Shown in pieces: positions 7,396 through 14,179 of a DNA stretch of 20,762 bases. The first letter of the stretch is position 1. Each line of letters starts with the position of its first letter. The notes beneath the pieces were generated by a model. That model was not told the DNA's origin, did not search any database, and worked only from the letters and a program-made list of their open reading frames with translations. Source of the DNA: HXMU1420-2 sp040830545 (lineage in GTDB: Bacteria > Pseudomonadota > Alphaproteobacteria > Rhodobacterales > Rhodobacteraceae); the NCBI GenBank assembly GCA_040830545.1, contig JBFOMB010000192.1:1-20762 (forward strand). Direction: 5' to 3'. A program made the position numbers and the translations under genes.

Positions 7396-8290
7396 GGACG
7401 GCCTCCTCTGTCAGGGCAGCGAGGCAGGTTTGTGCCAAATCGTTTGCACCGGCAACGGCTATACGGATGTGTGATCCGCGATCGGCCGCCATAGTCGTTG
7501 CGCCATAAGTGTCTGTGTCGCTGGTATCGACGCTCAAGCTGTAGGGTTCAAAACGGATCGCGTCGGGTTGGGCCACCGCAAGCGCGGCAAGCGGGTCGTA
7601 GATCGCCATGCCGGATCGGCCCCTTTCCAGCCCGATGTCGAGGTAGCCGCCCAGAAGGTCCGAGGTCAGCGGGTCAGACCGGGGCATGTCGCCTGGTCCG
7701 AACGTGACTGCGCGACAGAAAGTGAGGTCGACAATATCGAATGGGAGACCTGAACCTGCGACCTGCGCCACGGCTTCGGCGTCCGCGACCGCGTTGAACT
7801 CGGCATGGGGGGTGTGATTTCCGGCACCCGCGCTGCCGCCCATCCAGACAACGCGCGATATGCGGTGTGCCATTTCCGGGGCAGTCTCCAGCAGGTGCGC
7901 GATATTGGTCAGCGGTCCAAGGGCCAGCATTTCGTGTGACGTTTCTGGCTGGGACTCAAGCCACGCCACGATCGCTTCCAACGCCCCGTCAGGGGGTCGC
8001 GCGCACCCGGTGGTCTCCAATTCTCTCCCCCGGCTGCGCATCCCGGTTGGGCCAAGGATACGGGCAGCCGTTTCAGGCTCCCGTGCCAACGGTCGCGTGG
8101 CCCCCTGCCAGACAGGCCAATTGAACCCATAGACTGCCTGCGCAGCGCTGGCATTTGCGGCAACTTGTGCCAGCGGGGCATTCCCGGCGACCAGTGACAC
8201 GCCCGCAACCTCGCAGCCGAAATGGCGCAGCAACAGCAACGCCCACAGGTCATCAAACCCGAAATCCGTATCGACCCAAAGCGTCCTCAC
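7379..8290 (-). CDS. Nucleoside hydrolase (IU-nucleoside hydrolase family), divergent active site
   Basis: A 303-residue protein starting MRTLWVDTDFGFDD; the DTDxGxDD calcium/ribose-binding motif is at 7-14. Other family positions seen are Asn37 (AGN), LGPLTN (124-129), VWMGG (148-152), the EFN motif with Glu164/Asn166, and Asp232 in the C-terminal DPLA. These enzymes cleave the N-glycosidic bond of ribonucleosides to base plus ribose. The residue before Asp232 is Tyr231, where inosine-uridine hydrolases normally have the His (His241 in the Crithidia enzyme) that protonates the leaving base. The loop that often reads HG..GLGG is also altered. There is no signal peptide, so it acts in the cytoplasm after uptake. 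It overlaps the ATPase gene by 4 bases (ATGA) and ade by 17. The exact nucleoside substrate is uncertain. Confidence 0.85.
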   Translation of the reverse strand: MRTLWVDTDFGFDDLWALLLLRHFGCEVAGVSLVAGNAPLAQVAANASAAQAVYGFNWPVWQGATRPLAREPETAARILGPTGMRSRGRELETTGCARPPDGALEAIVAWLESQPETSHEMLALGPLTNIAHLLETAPEMAHRISRVVWMGGSAGAGNHTPHAEFNAVADAEAVAQVAGSGLPFDIVDLTFCRAVTFGPGDMPRSDPLTSDLLGGYLDIGLERGRSGMAIYDPLAALAVAQPDAIRFEPYSLSVDTSDTDTYGATTMAADRGSHIRIAVAGANDLAQTCLAALTEEAVHGPRP

Positions 8291-9300
8291 GCGGCCAGCG
8301 GCCTTGCGGTGGACTGCGGCAGGTCAAAGGCGATGGTTTCGCCGATCCCAACCTCGGGTGTTTCAATGGGCGCATCGGCCTTGATCTGTCCCAGAGGGCA
8401 GGTCAGGACATATTCGCGGTGCTCGCCCGCAAAGCTGCTGGACAGGACCTGACCCTTGAATGCGCCCTGTCCCACGGTGACACCACTCGGCCGCCAGGCG
8501 AGCAGGGGGGTGGACGGATCGAACCCCAACGGCAACCTGCCGTGGTCAGACACCAAATCTGTCCCCTCCGCGCGAAAGATGTTTTCGAACCCCATGAAAT
8601 CAGCGGCAAAGGCGGTCCTGGGTTCCGCATACAACTCGGACGGGGTGCCCAGCTGTTCAATGACCCCGTCTTTCATCAACACGATGCGGTCGGCCAGCGC
8701 CAGCGCCTCGGCCTGATCGTGGGTGACAAAGACCATCGTGATCCCGGTGTCCTTTTGCACCCGCTGCAATTCGTTGCGCATCTCTAGCCGCAATCGGGCG
8801 TCGAGGTTGGACAGCGGTTCGTCCAGCAACAGAACCTTGGGCTCCATCACCAGCGACCGGGCCAGTGCGAGGCGCTGCTGCTGACCGCCCGACATCTCGC
8901 CGGGTTTTCGCGTTTCGAACCCGGTCAGGCCGACCGTGGCCATACCGGCCTCAGTCTTGGCGCGGATCTCAGCCTCGGGCAGGCGTTTCAACCGCAAACC
9001 GAAAGCGACATTCTCAAAGGCACTCAGATGCGGGAACAGCGCGTAGGATTGAAACACCAACCCGATGCCACGTTTGTTGGCCGGGGTGCGGGTCACGTCC
9101 ACACCGTCGATCAGAATGCGCCCGCCGGTTGGTGTCAAAAGCCCGGCGATGGCCCTCATGCTGGTTGTTTTTCCGCAACCCGAGGGGCCCAGGAGTGCGA
9201 TCAATTCGCCCTCACGAATGTTGAGATTCAGATCCGGCACGGCCACGGTTTGCCCATAGGACAGCGTGACGTTTTCCAGTGAGACAAAGGCATCAGACAT
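8287..9300 (-). CDS. ABC transporter ATP-binding protein, PotA type
   Basis: A 337-residue ATPase from the ATG at 9300 (MSDAFVSLENVTLSYG). An upstream in-frame start at 9333 exists, but it would lie inside the preceding permease, while 9300 forms a typical 8-base ATGTCTGA overlap with that permease's stop. Walker A is GPSGCGKTT (38-46), the Q-loop is VFQSYALFPHL, the signature is MSGGQQQRLALARSL, Walker B is LLLDEPLSNLD and the switch His is in VTHDQAEAL. The C-terminal part resembles the TOBE-like regulatory domain of PotA/FbpC/CysA importers. It powers import through the two permeases encoded just upstream. It ends in an ATGA overlap with the nucleoside hydrolase, tying transport to hydrolysis. 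Confidence 0.93.
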   Translation of the reverse strand: MSDAFVSLENVTLSYGQTVAVPDLNLNIREGELIALLGPSGCGKTTSMRAIAGLLTPTGGRILIDGVDVTRTPANKRGIGLVFQSYALFPHLSAFENVAFGLRLKRLPEAEIRAKTEAGMATVGLTGFETRKPGEMSGGQQQRLALARSLVMEPKVLLLDEPLSNLDARLRLEMRNELQRVQKDTGITMVFVTHDQAEALALADRIVLMKDGVIEQLGTPSELYAEPRTAFAADFMGFENIFRAEGTDLVSDHGRLPLGFDPSTPLLAWRPSGVTVGQGAFKGQVLSSSFAGEHREYVLTCPLGQIKADAPIETPEVGIGETIAFDLPQSTARPLAA

Positions 9301-10069
9301 AGCGTGAGAACCCCAAAAGCCGTTCGGCGACAAAGACTATGGCAACCGACATGAAGGCCAGCAGCGCGGACAGCGCTGCCACCGATGGATCAAAGGTGAT
9401 TTCCATATAGGAGAGCATGTCGATGGGCAGCGTGCGCACCCCTGGCCCTGACAGGAACAGTGATGCGGGCACCTCGTTGAAACTGGCCACAAAGCCCAGG
9501 ATGAAGGCCGCCAGAATGCCGCCACGGATGTTGGGCAGAACAACCTTGGTAAACGCCTGCAGTCGGGTGCAGCCAAGGATCACGGCGGCCTCTTCCATAT
9601 CTGCGCGCAGGTTGTTGAGGCTGGAGGACACGACGCGCACGGCATAGGGCATGACCAACGCGGTATGCGTCACAAACAGCGCCAGCGTGATCGTGATGTC
9701 GAGCGGGATGACAAAGTAACGCAAGAGCGCCAGCCCAACAATGATCCCCGGCACGATGATCGGCGCGGCAACGATGGTGCGAATGGTTTCCGCCCCCGGC
9801 AGATCATACCGGTGCAGGGCATAAGCAGCGGGAATGCCCAATAAAAGCGCGGCCAACGTCCCAAAGACGGCGAGGAACATCGACAGGGCAAAGCTGGCGC
9901 GGAAGCTTTCGACAGTAAAGACCTTGGCATACCATTTCAGCGACAGGCCCTGTGGCGGGAAGGCCAGCGACTCGCCCGCGGACGCGCCCGCCAGAATGAC
10001 GATCAGGAACGGCCCGATCAGGAAGGTCAGGGTCAGTCCGAGGATGATCCAGATGGAGAGACGGGACAT
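9293..10069 (-). CDS. ABC transporter permease, PotC type
   Basis: A 258-residue inner-membrane protein with about six hydrophobic segments, starting MSRLSIWIILGLTLTFLIGPFLIVILAG. The cytoplasmic coupling (EAA) loop is EEAAVILGCTRLQAFTKVVLPNIRGGI, matching EAA-x3-G-x9-I-x-LP. Topology and length fit the PotC/second permease of polyamine-type importers. The ATG lies 3 bases after the stop of the first permease, with GGAGG as ribosome binding site inside that gene's end. Together the two permeases form the translocation channel. Confidence 0.9.
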   Translation of the reverse strand: MSRLSIWIILGLTLTFLIGPFLIVILAGASAGESLAFPPQGLSLKWYAKVFTVESFRASFALSMFLAVFGTLAALLLGIPAAYALHRYDLPGAETIRTIVAAPIIVPGIIVGLALLRYFVIPLDITITLALFVTHTALVMPYAVRVVSSSLNNLRADMEEAAVILGCTRLQAFTKVVLPNIRGGILAAFILGFVASFNEVPASLFLSGPGVRTLPIDMLSYMEITFDPSVAALSALLAFMSVAIVFVAERLLGFSRYV

Positions 10070-10072
10070 GCG

Positions 10073-10894
10073 TTACCTCCGAACCGACGCGATGCGTTTG
10101 AGCAGAAGATTGGCCGAGAAGGACATGACAATCAGGATCATCGCGATGACGCTGGCCGAAACGAAATCGTTTGACACGTTCACCCGTTGATAGAGCAGGG
10201 TTTCCAGCATCAGAACCTTGGACCCACCGAGGATTGCGGGGGTGATGTAGGCCGTCAAAGCACCGGTAAAGACAAGCGTGCCGCCGATCACCAACCCCTC
10301 TTTGGTGAGCGGCAGGATGACCCGGAAGAAGACCTGTAGCCAACTGGCCCCCAGTACCCGAGCCGCCGGAATGACGTCCTTGGGAATGTTCTCCATGGCA
10401 GAGACCAGAGAGATGATCATCAGCGGCAGGAACAGTTGCAGCAGACCGATGAAGACGGCGGTTTCCGTGAACAGGATGCGAACAGGTGTGTCGGTCAGGC
10501 CCAGCCCCACCAGCGCGTCGTTTACGATGCCTGTACGCCCCAGAATGACGATCCAGGCATAGGTGCGTGCCACAGGCGAGATCATAAGCGGCAGCACGAC
10601 CAGCCCGAAAATCCGGCCCCGGGCGGTGGCAGGCAGGTTCACGATGCAAAACGCGGCAGCATAGCCGATCACCGCGGCCGTGCCGGCCACCAGTATCCCC
10701 AGCTTCAGCGTGCGCAGGAAAACGGTCTGGTTCAGCGGTTTGGAAAAGAACTCGACATAGCCCTGAAGGCTCCAGTTGCCGTCAACCTGAAACGCGATCG
10801 ATAGCAAAATCCCGACCGGGACAAGAAAGACCAGAAAGGTGAACAGCGCCGCAGGAAGCGCCAACGCCAGCCCTTCGTTCTTGTTCAGAAACAT
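10073..10894 (-). CDS. ABC transporter permease, PotB type
   Basis: A 273-residue inner-membrane protein starting MFLNKNEGLALALPAALFTFLVFLVPVGILLSIAF, with a long N-terminal membrane segment and about five more. The EAA loop is present in the modified form IPAARVLGASWLQVFFRVILPLTKEG. Family resemblance is to PotB/first permeases of the spermidine/putrescine and related (2-aminoethylphosphonate, iron) importers. It follows the binding-protein gene after 55 bases that contain a strong hairpin, and pairs with the PotC-type permease 3 bases downstream. Confidence 0.9.
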   Translation of the reverse strand: MFLNKNEGLALALPAALFTFLVFLVPVGILLSIAFQVDGNWSLQGYVEFFSKPLNQTVFLRTLKLGILVAGTAAVIGYAAAFCIVNLPATARGRIFGLVVLPLMISPVARTYAWIVILGRTGIVNDALVGLGLTDTPVRILFTETAVFIGLLQLFLPLMIISLVSAMENIPKDVIPAARVLGASWLQVFFRVILPLTKEGLVIGGTLVFTGALTAYITPAILGGSKVLMLETLLYQRVNVSNDFVSASVIAMILIVMSFSANLLLKRIASVRR

Positions 10895-10917
10895 GTCGGA
10901 TAGCCCGTCGGATCAGT

Positions 10918-10942
10918 GGGGCGGCCCGGTGCAGGCCGCCCC
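10918..10942 (-). promoter_or_regulatory. Hairpin between binding-protein and permease genes
   Basis: A 9-base-pair perfect GC stem: GGGGCGGCC (10918-10926) pairs with GGCCGCCCC (10934-10942) around a 7-base loop. It starts 8 bases past the binding-protein stop codon. On the minus strand no T-run follows. Such stem-loops after periplasmic binding-protein genes commonly protect the upstream mRNA from 3' exonucleases, so the binding protein accumulates more than the permeases. Confidence 0.7.
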
Positions 10943-10949
10943 GATTAGG

Positions 10950-11969
10950 TTACTTGATGACTTCGGTGTTCCACTGCTCGACCCAGCCATCGCGGTTGGC
11001 GATGATCGCAGCCGGGTCAAGGATGTTGAGCGAATTGATCAATTCGGCACCATAGGTCAGGTTTTCGGCCACCTCGTCGCTGACAACCACATCCATGTTG
11101 GCCGGGCTGTCGATCAGCGCCTCGGCGATGCGGGTCTGAACCTCGGTCGACAGCCAGTAGTCGATCAGCTTGTAGGCCAGTTCTTCATTGCCGTTGCCCT
11201 TGGTCATCAGCATGACATTCATACCGCCTGCCTGGCCCTCGGCCGGGTCCGCCCAGGCAAAGGGCAGCGGCGAGCTTTTGAATCGGCTCCATGCAAAGCG
11301 GCCCACAGGAGCGGCGAGGACCTCTTCCTGGTTCATCAACTGCGCCAGTTCTGACGAGCGGGAATAAAAGGTCACGATGTTGTCGGCGTTTTCGCCGATC
11401 GTCGAAATGGTCCCGGTGAAGTCGCTGGCGTCCCCACCGGCGGCCTTGTCCAGCATCATCAGAGTCAGCGGGCCTTGGGTGCCGGTGATGTTGGGCAGCG
11501 CAACATTGCCCTTCAGGTCATCGCCAAACAGGTCCGCCCAGCTGCTGATGCTGACCAGATCTTCGCGATAGACGATGGAGCTGGCGTAAAACGTGTACCC
11601 GACGGCCATGTTGTCGCCAATCGGGTCCTGCGCGGCAGGGTAGAGCCGGTCAAAGCTGGAGATTTTCGACGTATCAAGCGGCTGCAACAGCCCCTTTTGC
11701 GCCAGGCTCAGCGCGTCGTGGGAAGAAATGACGGCCATGTCGATCACCGGATCATCGGCGTTTGCTTCGATCTTTGCCATACGTTCGACGCTGTTGCCGG
11801 TTTCGATCACCAGTTCGCAATCACAGATTTCCTCGAACGGGTCATAAAGCGCCTCTTTGTAGGCGTCCTGCGCAAAGGAATAGACCGAGATTGTCAGCTT
11901 GTCCTTGGCGAGCGCGGGCGACGCGGCGATGGCAGCGCTGAGCGCGACGAGAGAGAGGGAACGTTTCAT
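10950..11969 (-). CDS. Periplasmic substrate-binding protein of PotD-like ABC importer
   Basis: A 339-residue protein with a clear Sec signal peptide, MKRSLSLVALSAAIAASPALA, cleaved after residue 21. The mature protein begins KDKLTISVYSFAQDAYKEALYDPFEE and fits the two-lobed polyamine/iron-type solute-binding fold (VYREDL, FTGTIST, INSLNILDPAAI and a tail with WNTEVIK). It captures the substrate in the periplasm for the PotB/C-type permeases. The ATG overlaps the LacI stop codon (ATGA) and has a strong AAGGAGG site 9 bases upstream inside the regulator gene. The substrate cannot be read from sequence. The operon partners argue for a purine nucleoside or base rather than a polyamine; polyamine remains the main alternative. 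Confidence 0.85.
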   Translation of the reverse strand: MKRSLSLVALSAAIAASPALAKDKLTISVYSFAQDAYKEALYDPFEEICDCELVIETGNSVERMAKIEANADDPVIDMAVISSHDALSLAQKGLLQPLDTSKISSFDRLYPAAQDPIGDNMAVGYTFYASSIVYREDLVSISSWADLFGDDLKGNVALPNITGTQGPLTLMMLDKAAGGDASDFTGTISTIGENADNIVTFYSRSSELAQLMNQEEVLAAPVGRFAWSRFKSSPLPFAWADPAEGQAGGMNVMLMTKGNGNEELAYKLIDYWLSTEVQTRIAEALIDSPANMDVVVSDEVAENLTYGAELINSLNILDPAAIIANRDGWVEQWNTEVIK

Positions 11970-12940
11970 TTGGGCAGCCTCCTTGTGGCGGTTTTCGCGA
12001 TGGTTGTGGATTGACGAATGACAAGCCGCATCGGAACGGTCCTGCCTTCCAGGGGGTGAGTTTCACCCCGGATTTTGGTTGAAATGATGTCGATGGCGCG
12101 GGTTGCAATTTCCTCGACGTTTTGCGCCACGGTGGTCAGGGCCGGATGCATGATCGGCGCAAAGGACATGTCATCAAAACCCGTCAGGCTGACATGACCC
12201 GGAACAGACAACTGCGCGGTCATCAATTCGCTGCGCACACGCAGCGCCAGCAGGTCCGAAGTCGTCAGAATGGCAGTCGTACCAGATTGCACCTGTTCAA
12301 TGGCGTGGCTCACACCGTCATCGCCCCAGAACACCTGTGCCTGAACATCAGGCGGGAGGGTCTCTGTCATGCCCTTGATCCGGTCGCGTTGAACTTCGGA
12401 CACGGGATCACCGCCGAGGATCGCAACTTTCCTATGGCCAATGTCGCAAATGTGCCGTGCAACCAACGCGCCCCCGCCCACATGATCGGCAGACACCGAG
12501 TTCAGCGGGTCGGCATCCGTGTTGATGACTGCCATGGGAACGGAGGATGCGTCTGGGGTCGTTCCCCGCTGTGGCACAACGATCAGACCATCAACTCCGC
12601 GATCCAAAAGGCGGCGCTGCGCTTCGCTTTGTTCGTCCGGGCTGCCACGGGAATCAGCGATCAGGATGCCCAGTTGGTTTTTGTCCGCCGCGATGGACAG
12701 CGTCTGCGCGATACGCGGAAACAGCGGGTTTGTCAGATCGGGCATCACAAGACCCAGGATGCCGGACTGACCGGTCTTCAACGCCCTGGCGGCGTTGCTG
12801 GGTCTGTAGCCAAGCTCTTCGGCGCGGGCGCGGATCAGGTCGACCACCTCTTGGGACACGCGACCTTTGCCCGACAACGCGTTTGAAACGGTTGCCGTCG
12901 AAACCCCGACCTCTGCTGCGATTTTCTTCAGACTAGCCAA
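11966..12940 (-). CDS. LacI-family transcriptional regulator of the purine operon
   Basis: A 324-residue protein. The N-terminal helix-turn-helix is MASLKKIAAEVGVSTATVSNALSGKGRVS, with the hinge RPSNAARALKTGQSG near residues 47-61, followed by a periplasmic-binding-protein-like sensor domain (LGLVMPDLTNPLF, DGLIVVPQ, HRKVAILGG, LTGFDDM). The start codon is TTG at 12940, supported by AGGGGG 5 bases upstream and by the conserved N-terminus; no upstream ATG fits. It is the first gene of its own operon, overlapping the binding-protein gene by 4 bases. Two LacI-type operators sit on its promoter, so negative autoregulation is likely. The effector is probably the imported substrate or its breakdown product (inference). 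Confidence 0.92.
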   Translation of the reverse strand: MASLKKIAAEVGVSTATVSNALSGKGRVSQEVVDLIRARAEELGYRPSNAARALKTGQSGILGLVMPDLTNPLFPRIAQTLSIAADKNQLGILIADSRGSPDEQSEAQRRLLDRGVDGLIVVPQRGTTPDASSVPMAVINTDADPLNSVSADHVGGGALVARHICDIGHRKVAILGGDPVSEVQRDRIKGMTETLPPDVQAQVFWGDDGVSHAIEQVQSGTTAILTTSDLLALRVRSELMTAQLSVPGHVSLTGFDDMSFAPIMHPALTTVAQNVEEIATRAIDIISTKIRGETHPLEGRTVPMRLVIRQSTTIAKTATRRLPK

Positions 12941-12951
12941 TTGCGCCCCCT

Positions 12952-12967
12952 GATTTAACGATTAACC
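12952..12967. promoter_or_regulatory. LacI-type operator 1 over the -10 element
   Basis: GATTTAACGATTAACC is a 16-base imperfect palindrome centred on the CG at 12959-12960, the central dinucleotide typical of LacI-family operators. It shares the core TTnAACGATTAAnC with operator 2. The centres are 43 bases apart, close to four helical turns. Confidence 0.65.
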
Positions 12968-12989
12968 AGAGGGCGATTGTGCGAGTCAA
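12961..12989 (-). promoter_or_regulatory. Candidate sigma-70 promoter of the purine operon
   Basis: On the minus strand TTGACT (12989-12984), a 17-base spacer and GTTAAT (12966-12961) match the -35/-10 pattern. Transcription would begin near 12954, about 14 bases before the TTG start, leaving a very short leader. Operator 1 covers the -10 element and operator 2 abuts the -35, the classic layout for repression. Confidence 0.6.
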
Positions 12990-13012
12990 TGATTAATTAA
13001 ACGATTAATCAT
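12989..13012. promoter_or_regulatory. LacI-type operator 2 upstream of the -35
   Basis: Arms ATGATTAA (12989-12996) and TTAATCAT (13005-13012) flank an 8-base spacer. Inside lies AATTAAACGATTAATC (12995-13010), centred on the CG at 13002-13003 and aligned with operator 1. It is the more symmetric of the two sites, probably the stronger one. Confidence 0.65.
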
Positions 13013-13056
13013 CCGATTTGAGCAGTGCAGAGCTATGCCCGGAATTGAGGCATGAG

Positions 13057-13077
13057 GTCCCGGGTCATGCCCGGGAC
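13057..13077. repeat. REP-like extragenic palindrome
   Basis: GTCCCGGG (13057-13064) pairs perfectly with CCCGGGAC (13070-13077) around TCATG. It lies between the divergent LacI promoter and the 3' end of the alpha/beta hydrolase gene, about 30 bases past that gene's stop. No T-run follows on either strand, so it looks more like a repeated extragenic palindrome or an mRNA-end stabiliser than an intrinsic terminator. Confidence 0.5.
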
Positions 13078-13105
13078 GCCCGTAGAGCATATGGGCAGGC
13101 CAGCG

Positions 13106-14038
13106 TCAGCCCGCGGACAGGATCGCCTCAGCCACGCCGTCCGGGTCAGCGAACATGGCTTCGTGGCTGACGTCCAACGGGATGGTGCGGCAGGGGTTGT
13201 CGGGCCAGGTGGCGTTCATGTCAGCGATCATCGCGTCCTGCGTTGACGCCAGCAAGGTCATGTCCTGAGCACAGCGGATGAACGTCCGTTCGATGCCGGC
13301 ATAGGCGTCCGGGAATTCGATCACGTCACCGTAAAAGGCGATGGGCGCATCAGGGTTCATCATGTTGACAGCCGTGTTCCACAGATCGTCCGGCACATCC
13401 GCCGCCAGCGCGGCCTTGCCTGCTGCGCGGTATTCAGCGTCGGGGGAGGCTGTGTCGATGCGGAACCCGCCGACAACCGACGGGTCGGCCTTGACCAGTG
13501 CGCCCAGCAGGCTGCCCTGAGCCTGTTCCTCGATCCCCAAATACGCGCCGGAGGGTTTGCCGGGGATGGCCGTCAACGCGGTCAGGAACACCAGACCATC
13601 AATGGCAGCAGGGTCTTTGGCTGCGGCCAACGTGATCGGCATGCCACCCATGGAATGGCCGACGGCGACTACCTTGTCCGCGCCCATGGTTTTCAGGCGC
13701 GCTACGCCTTCCAACACCGAGTCCGCGAAGGCGTCGCTGGGGATAGTGGCGAATTGCGAGGGTTCGGTGGCAAATGCCTGCGCGTCGAGCGGGCGGTTGA
13801 AGTAGGAGGGCGGCGAGACCGCGTTCAGCCCCGATCCCGGCAGGTCAATGCCCAGGGCCAGTTGGCCGGCGTTCTGGATGTGGGCGGCAACGGCATCCCA
13901 GCACCATGCGCCATGCCACGACCCGTGGACCAGCAGGAACCCGGTTTTGCCATGGCCACCGGCGGATGACGTTTGTGTTGAGGCGGCGAGGGCAACGGCA
14001 CTGGCACCTGCGGCTGAGAAGAGCTCGCGTCTGTTCAT
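13106..14038 (-). CDS. Alpha/beta hydrolase with a Tat-type signal peptide
   Basis: A 310-residue protein. The N-terminus MNRRELFSAAGASAVALAASTQTSSAGG has a twin-arginine RRELF motif and a weakly hydrophobic stretch, pointing to Tat export and a periplasmic location. The hydrolase core begins GFLLVHGSWHGAWCW (oxyanion HG at 38-39). The nucleophile elbow is GHSMGG (127-132, Ser129); likely acid Asp259 (IRCAQDM) and His292 (VSHEAMF) complete the triad. The compact fold resembles plant methyl-esterase/hydroxynitrile-lyase-like hydrolases often labelled salicylate esterase-like, but the substrate is unknown. It is divergent from the AraC regulator 141 bases away and may belong to that regulator's targets. 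Confidence 0.88.
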   Translation of the reverse strand: MNRRELFSAAGASAVALAASTQTSSAGGHGKTGFLLVHGSWHGAWCWDAVAAHIQNAGQLALGIDLPGSGLNAVSPPSYFNRPLDAQAFATEPSQFATIPSDAFADSVLEGVARLKTMGADKVVAVGHSMGGMPITLAAAKDPAAIDGLVFLTALTAIPGKPSGAYLGIEEQAQGSLLGALVKADPSVVGGFRIDTASPDAEYRAAGKAALAADVPDDLWNTAVNMMNPDAPIAFYGDVIEFPDAYAGIERTFIRCAQDMTLLASTQDAMIADMNATWPDNPCRTIPLDVSHEAMFADPDGVAEAILSAG

Positions 14039-14179
14039 GAGTAAATTCCCTGTTGTTTGGTTTCCCTAGGGGAAGTGTGGGGGAAGCCTGCATTTTTGGC
14101 AACATAGTTAGCATGTTAGTTTGCGGAAGCCGCCTAAGGCGTTAGAGTACCCGTCAGTTTTCTGTCCGGCTTCATCCTC
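14039..14179. promoter_or_regulatory. Divergent promoter region, hydrolase / AraC regulator
   Basis: A 141-base spacer between the divergent genes. It contains the inverted repeat AACAT-7-ATGTT (14101-14117) and, overlapping it, a direct repeat of GTTAG with the phrase AGTTAGCATGTTAGTT (14106-14121). It is AT-richer than the genes around it. This is a plausible AraC-type operator zone, but no -35/-10 pair stood out. Confidence 0.4.

Noticed and set aside
9300..9333. Upstream start for the ATPase gene
   Set aside because: It would add 11 residues inside the permease gene without family similarity; the ATG at 9300 starts right at the conserved domain and overlaps the permease stop.
10073..11969. 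Naming the transporter potABCD (spermidine/putrescine)
   Set aside because: Family resemblance is clear, but the operon partners are purine enzymes and PotD-like proteins vary widely in ligand; gene symbols would overstate the evidence.
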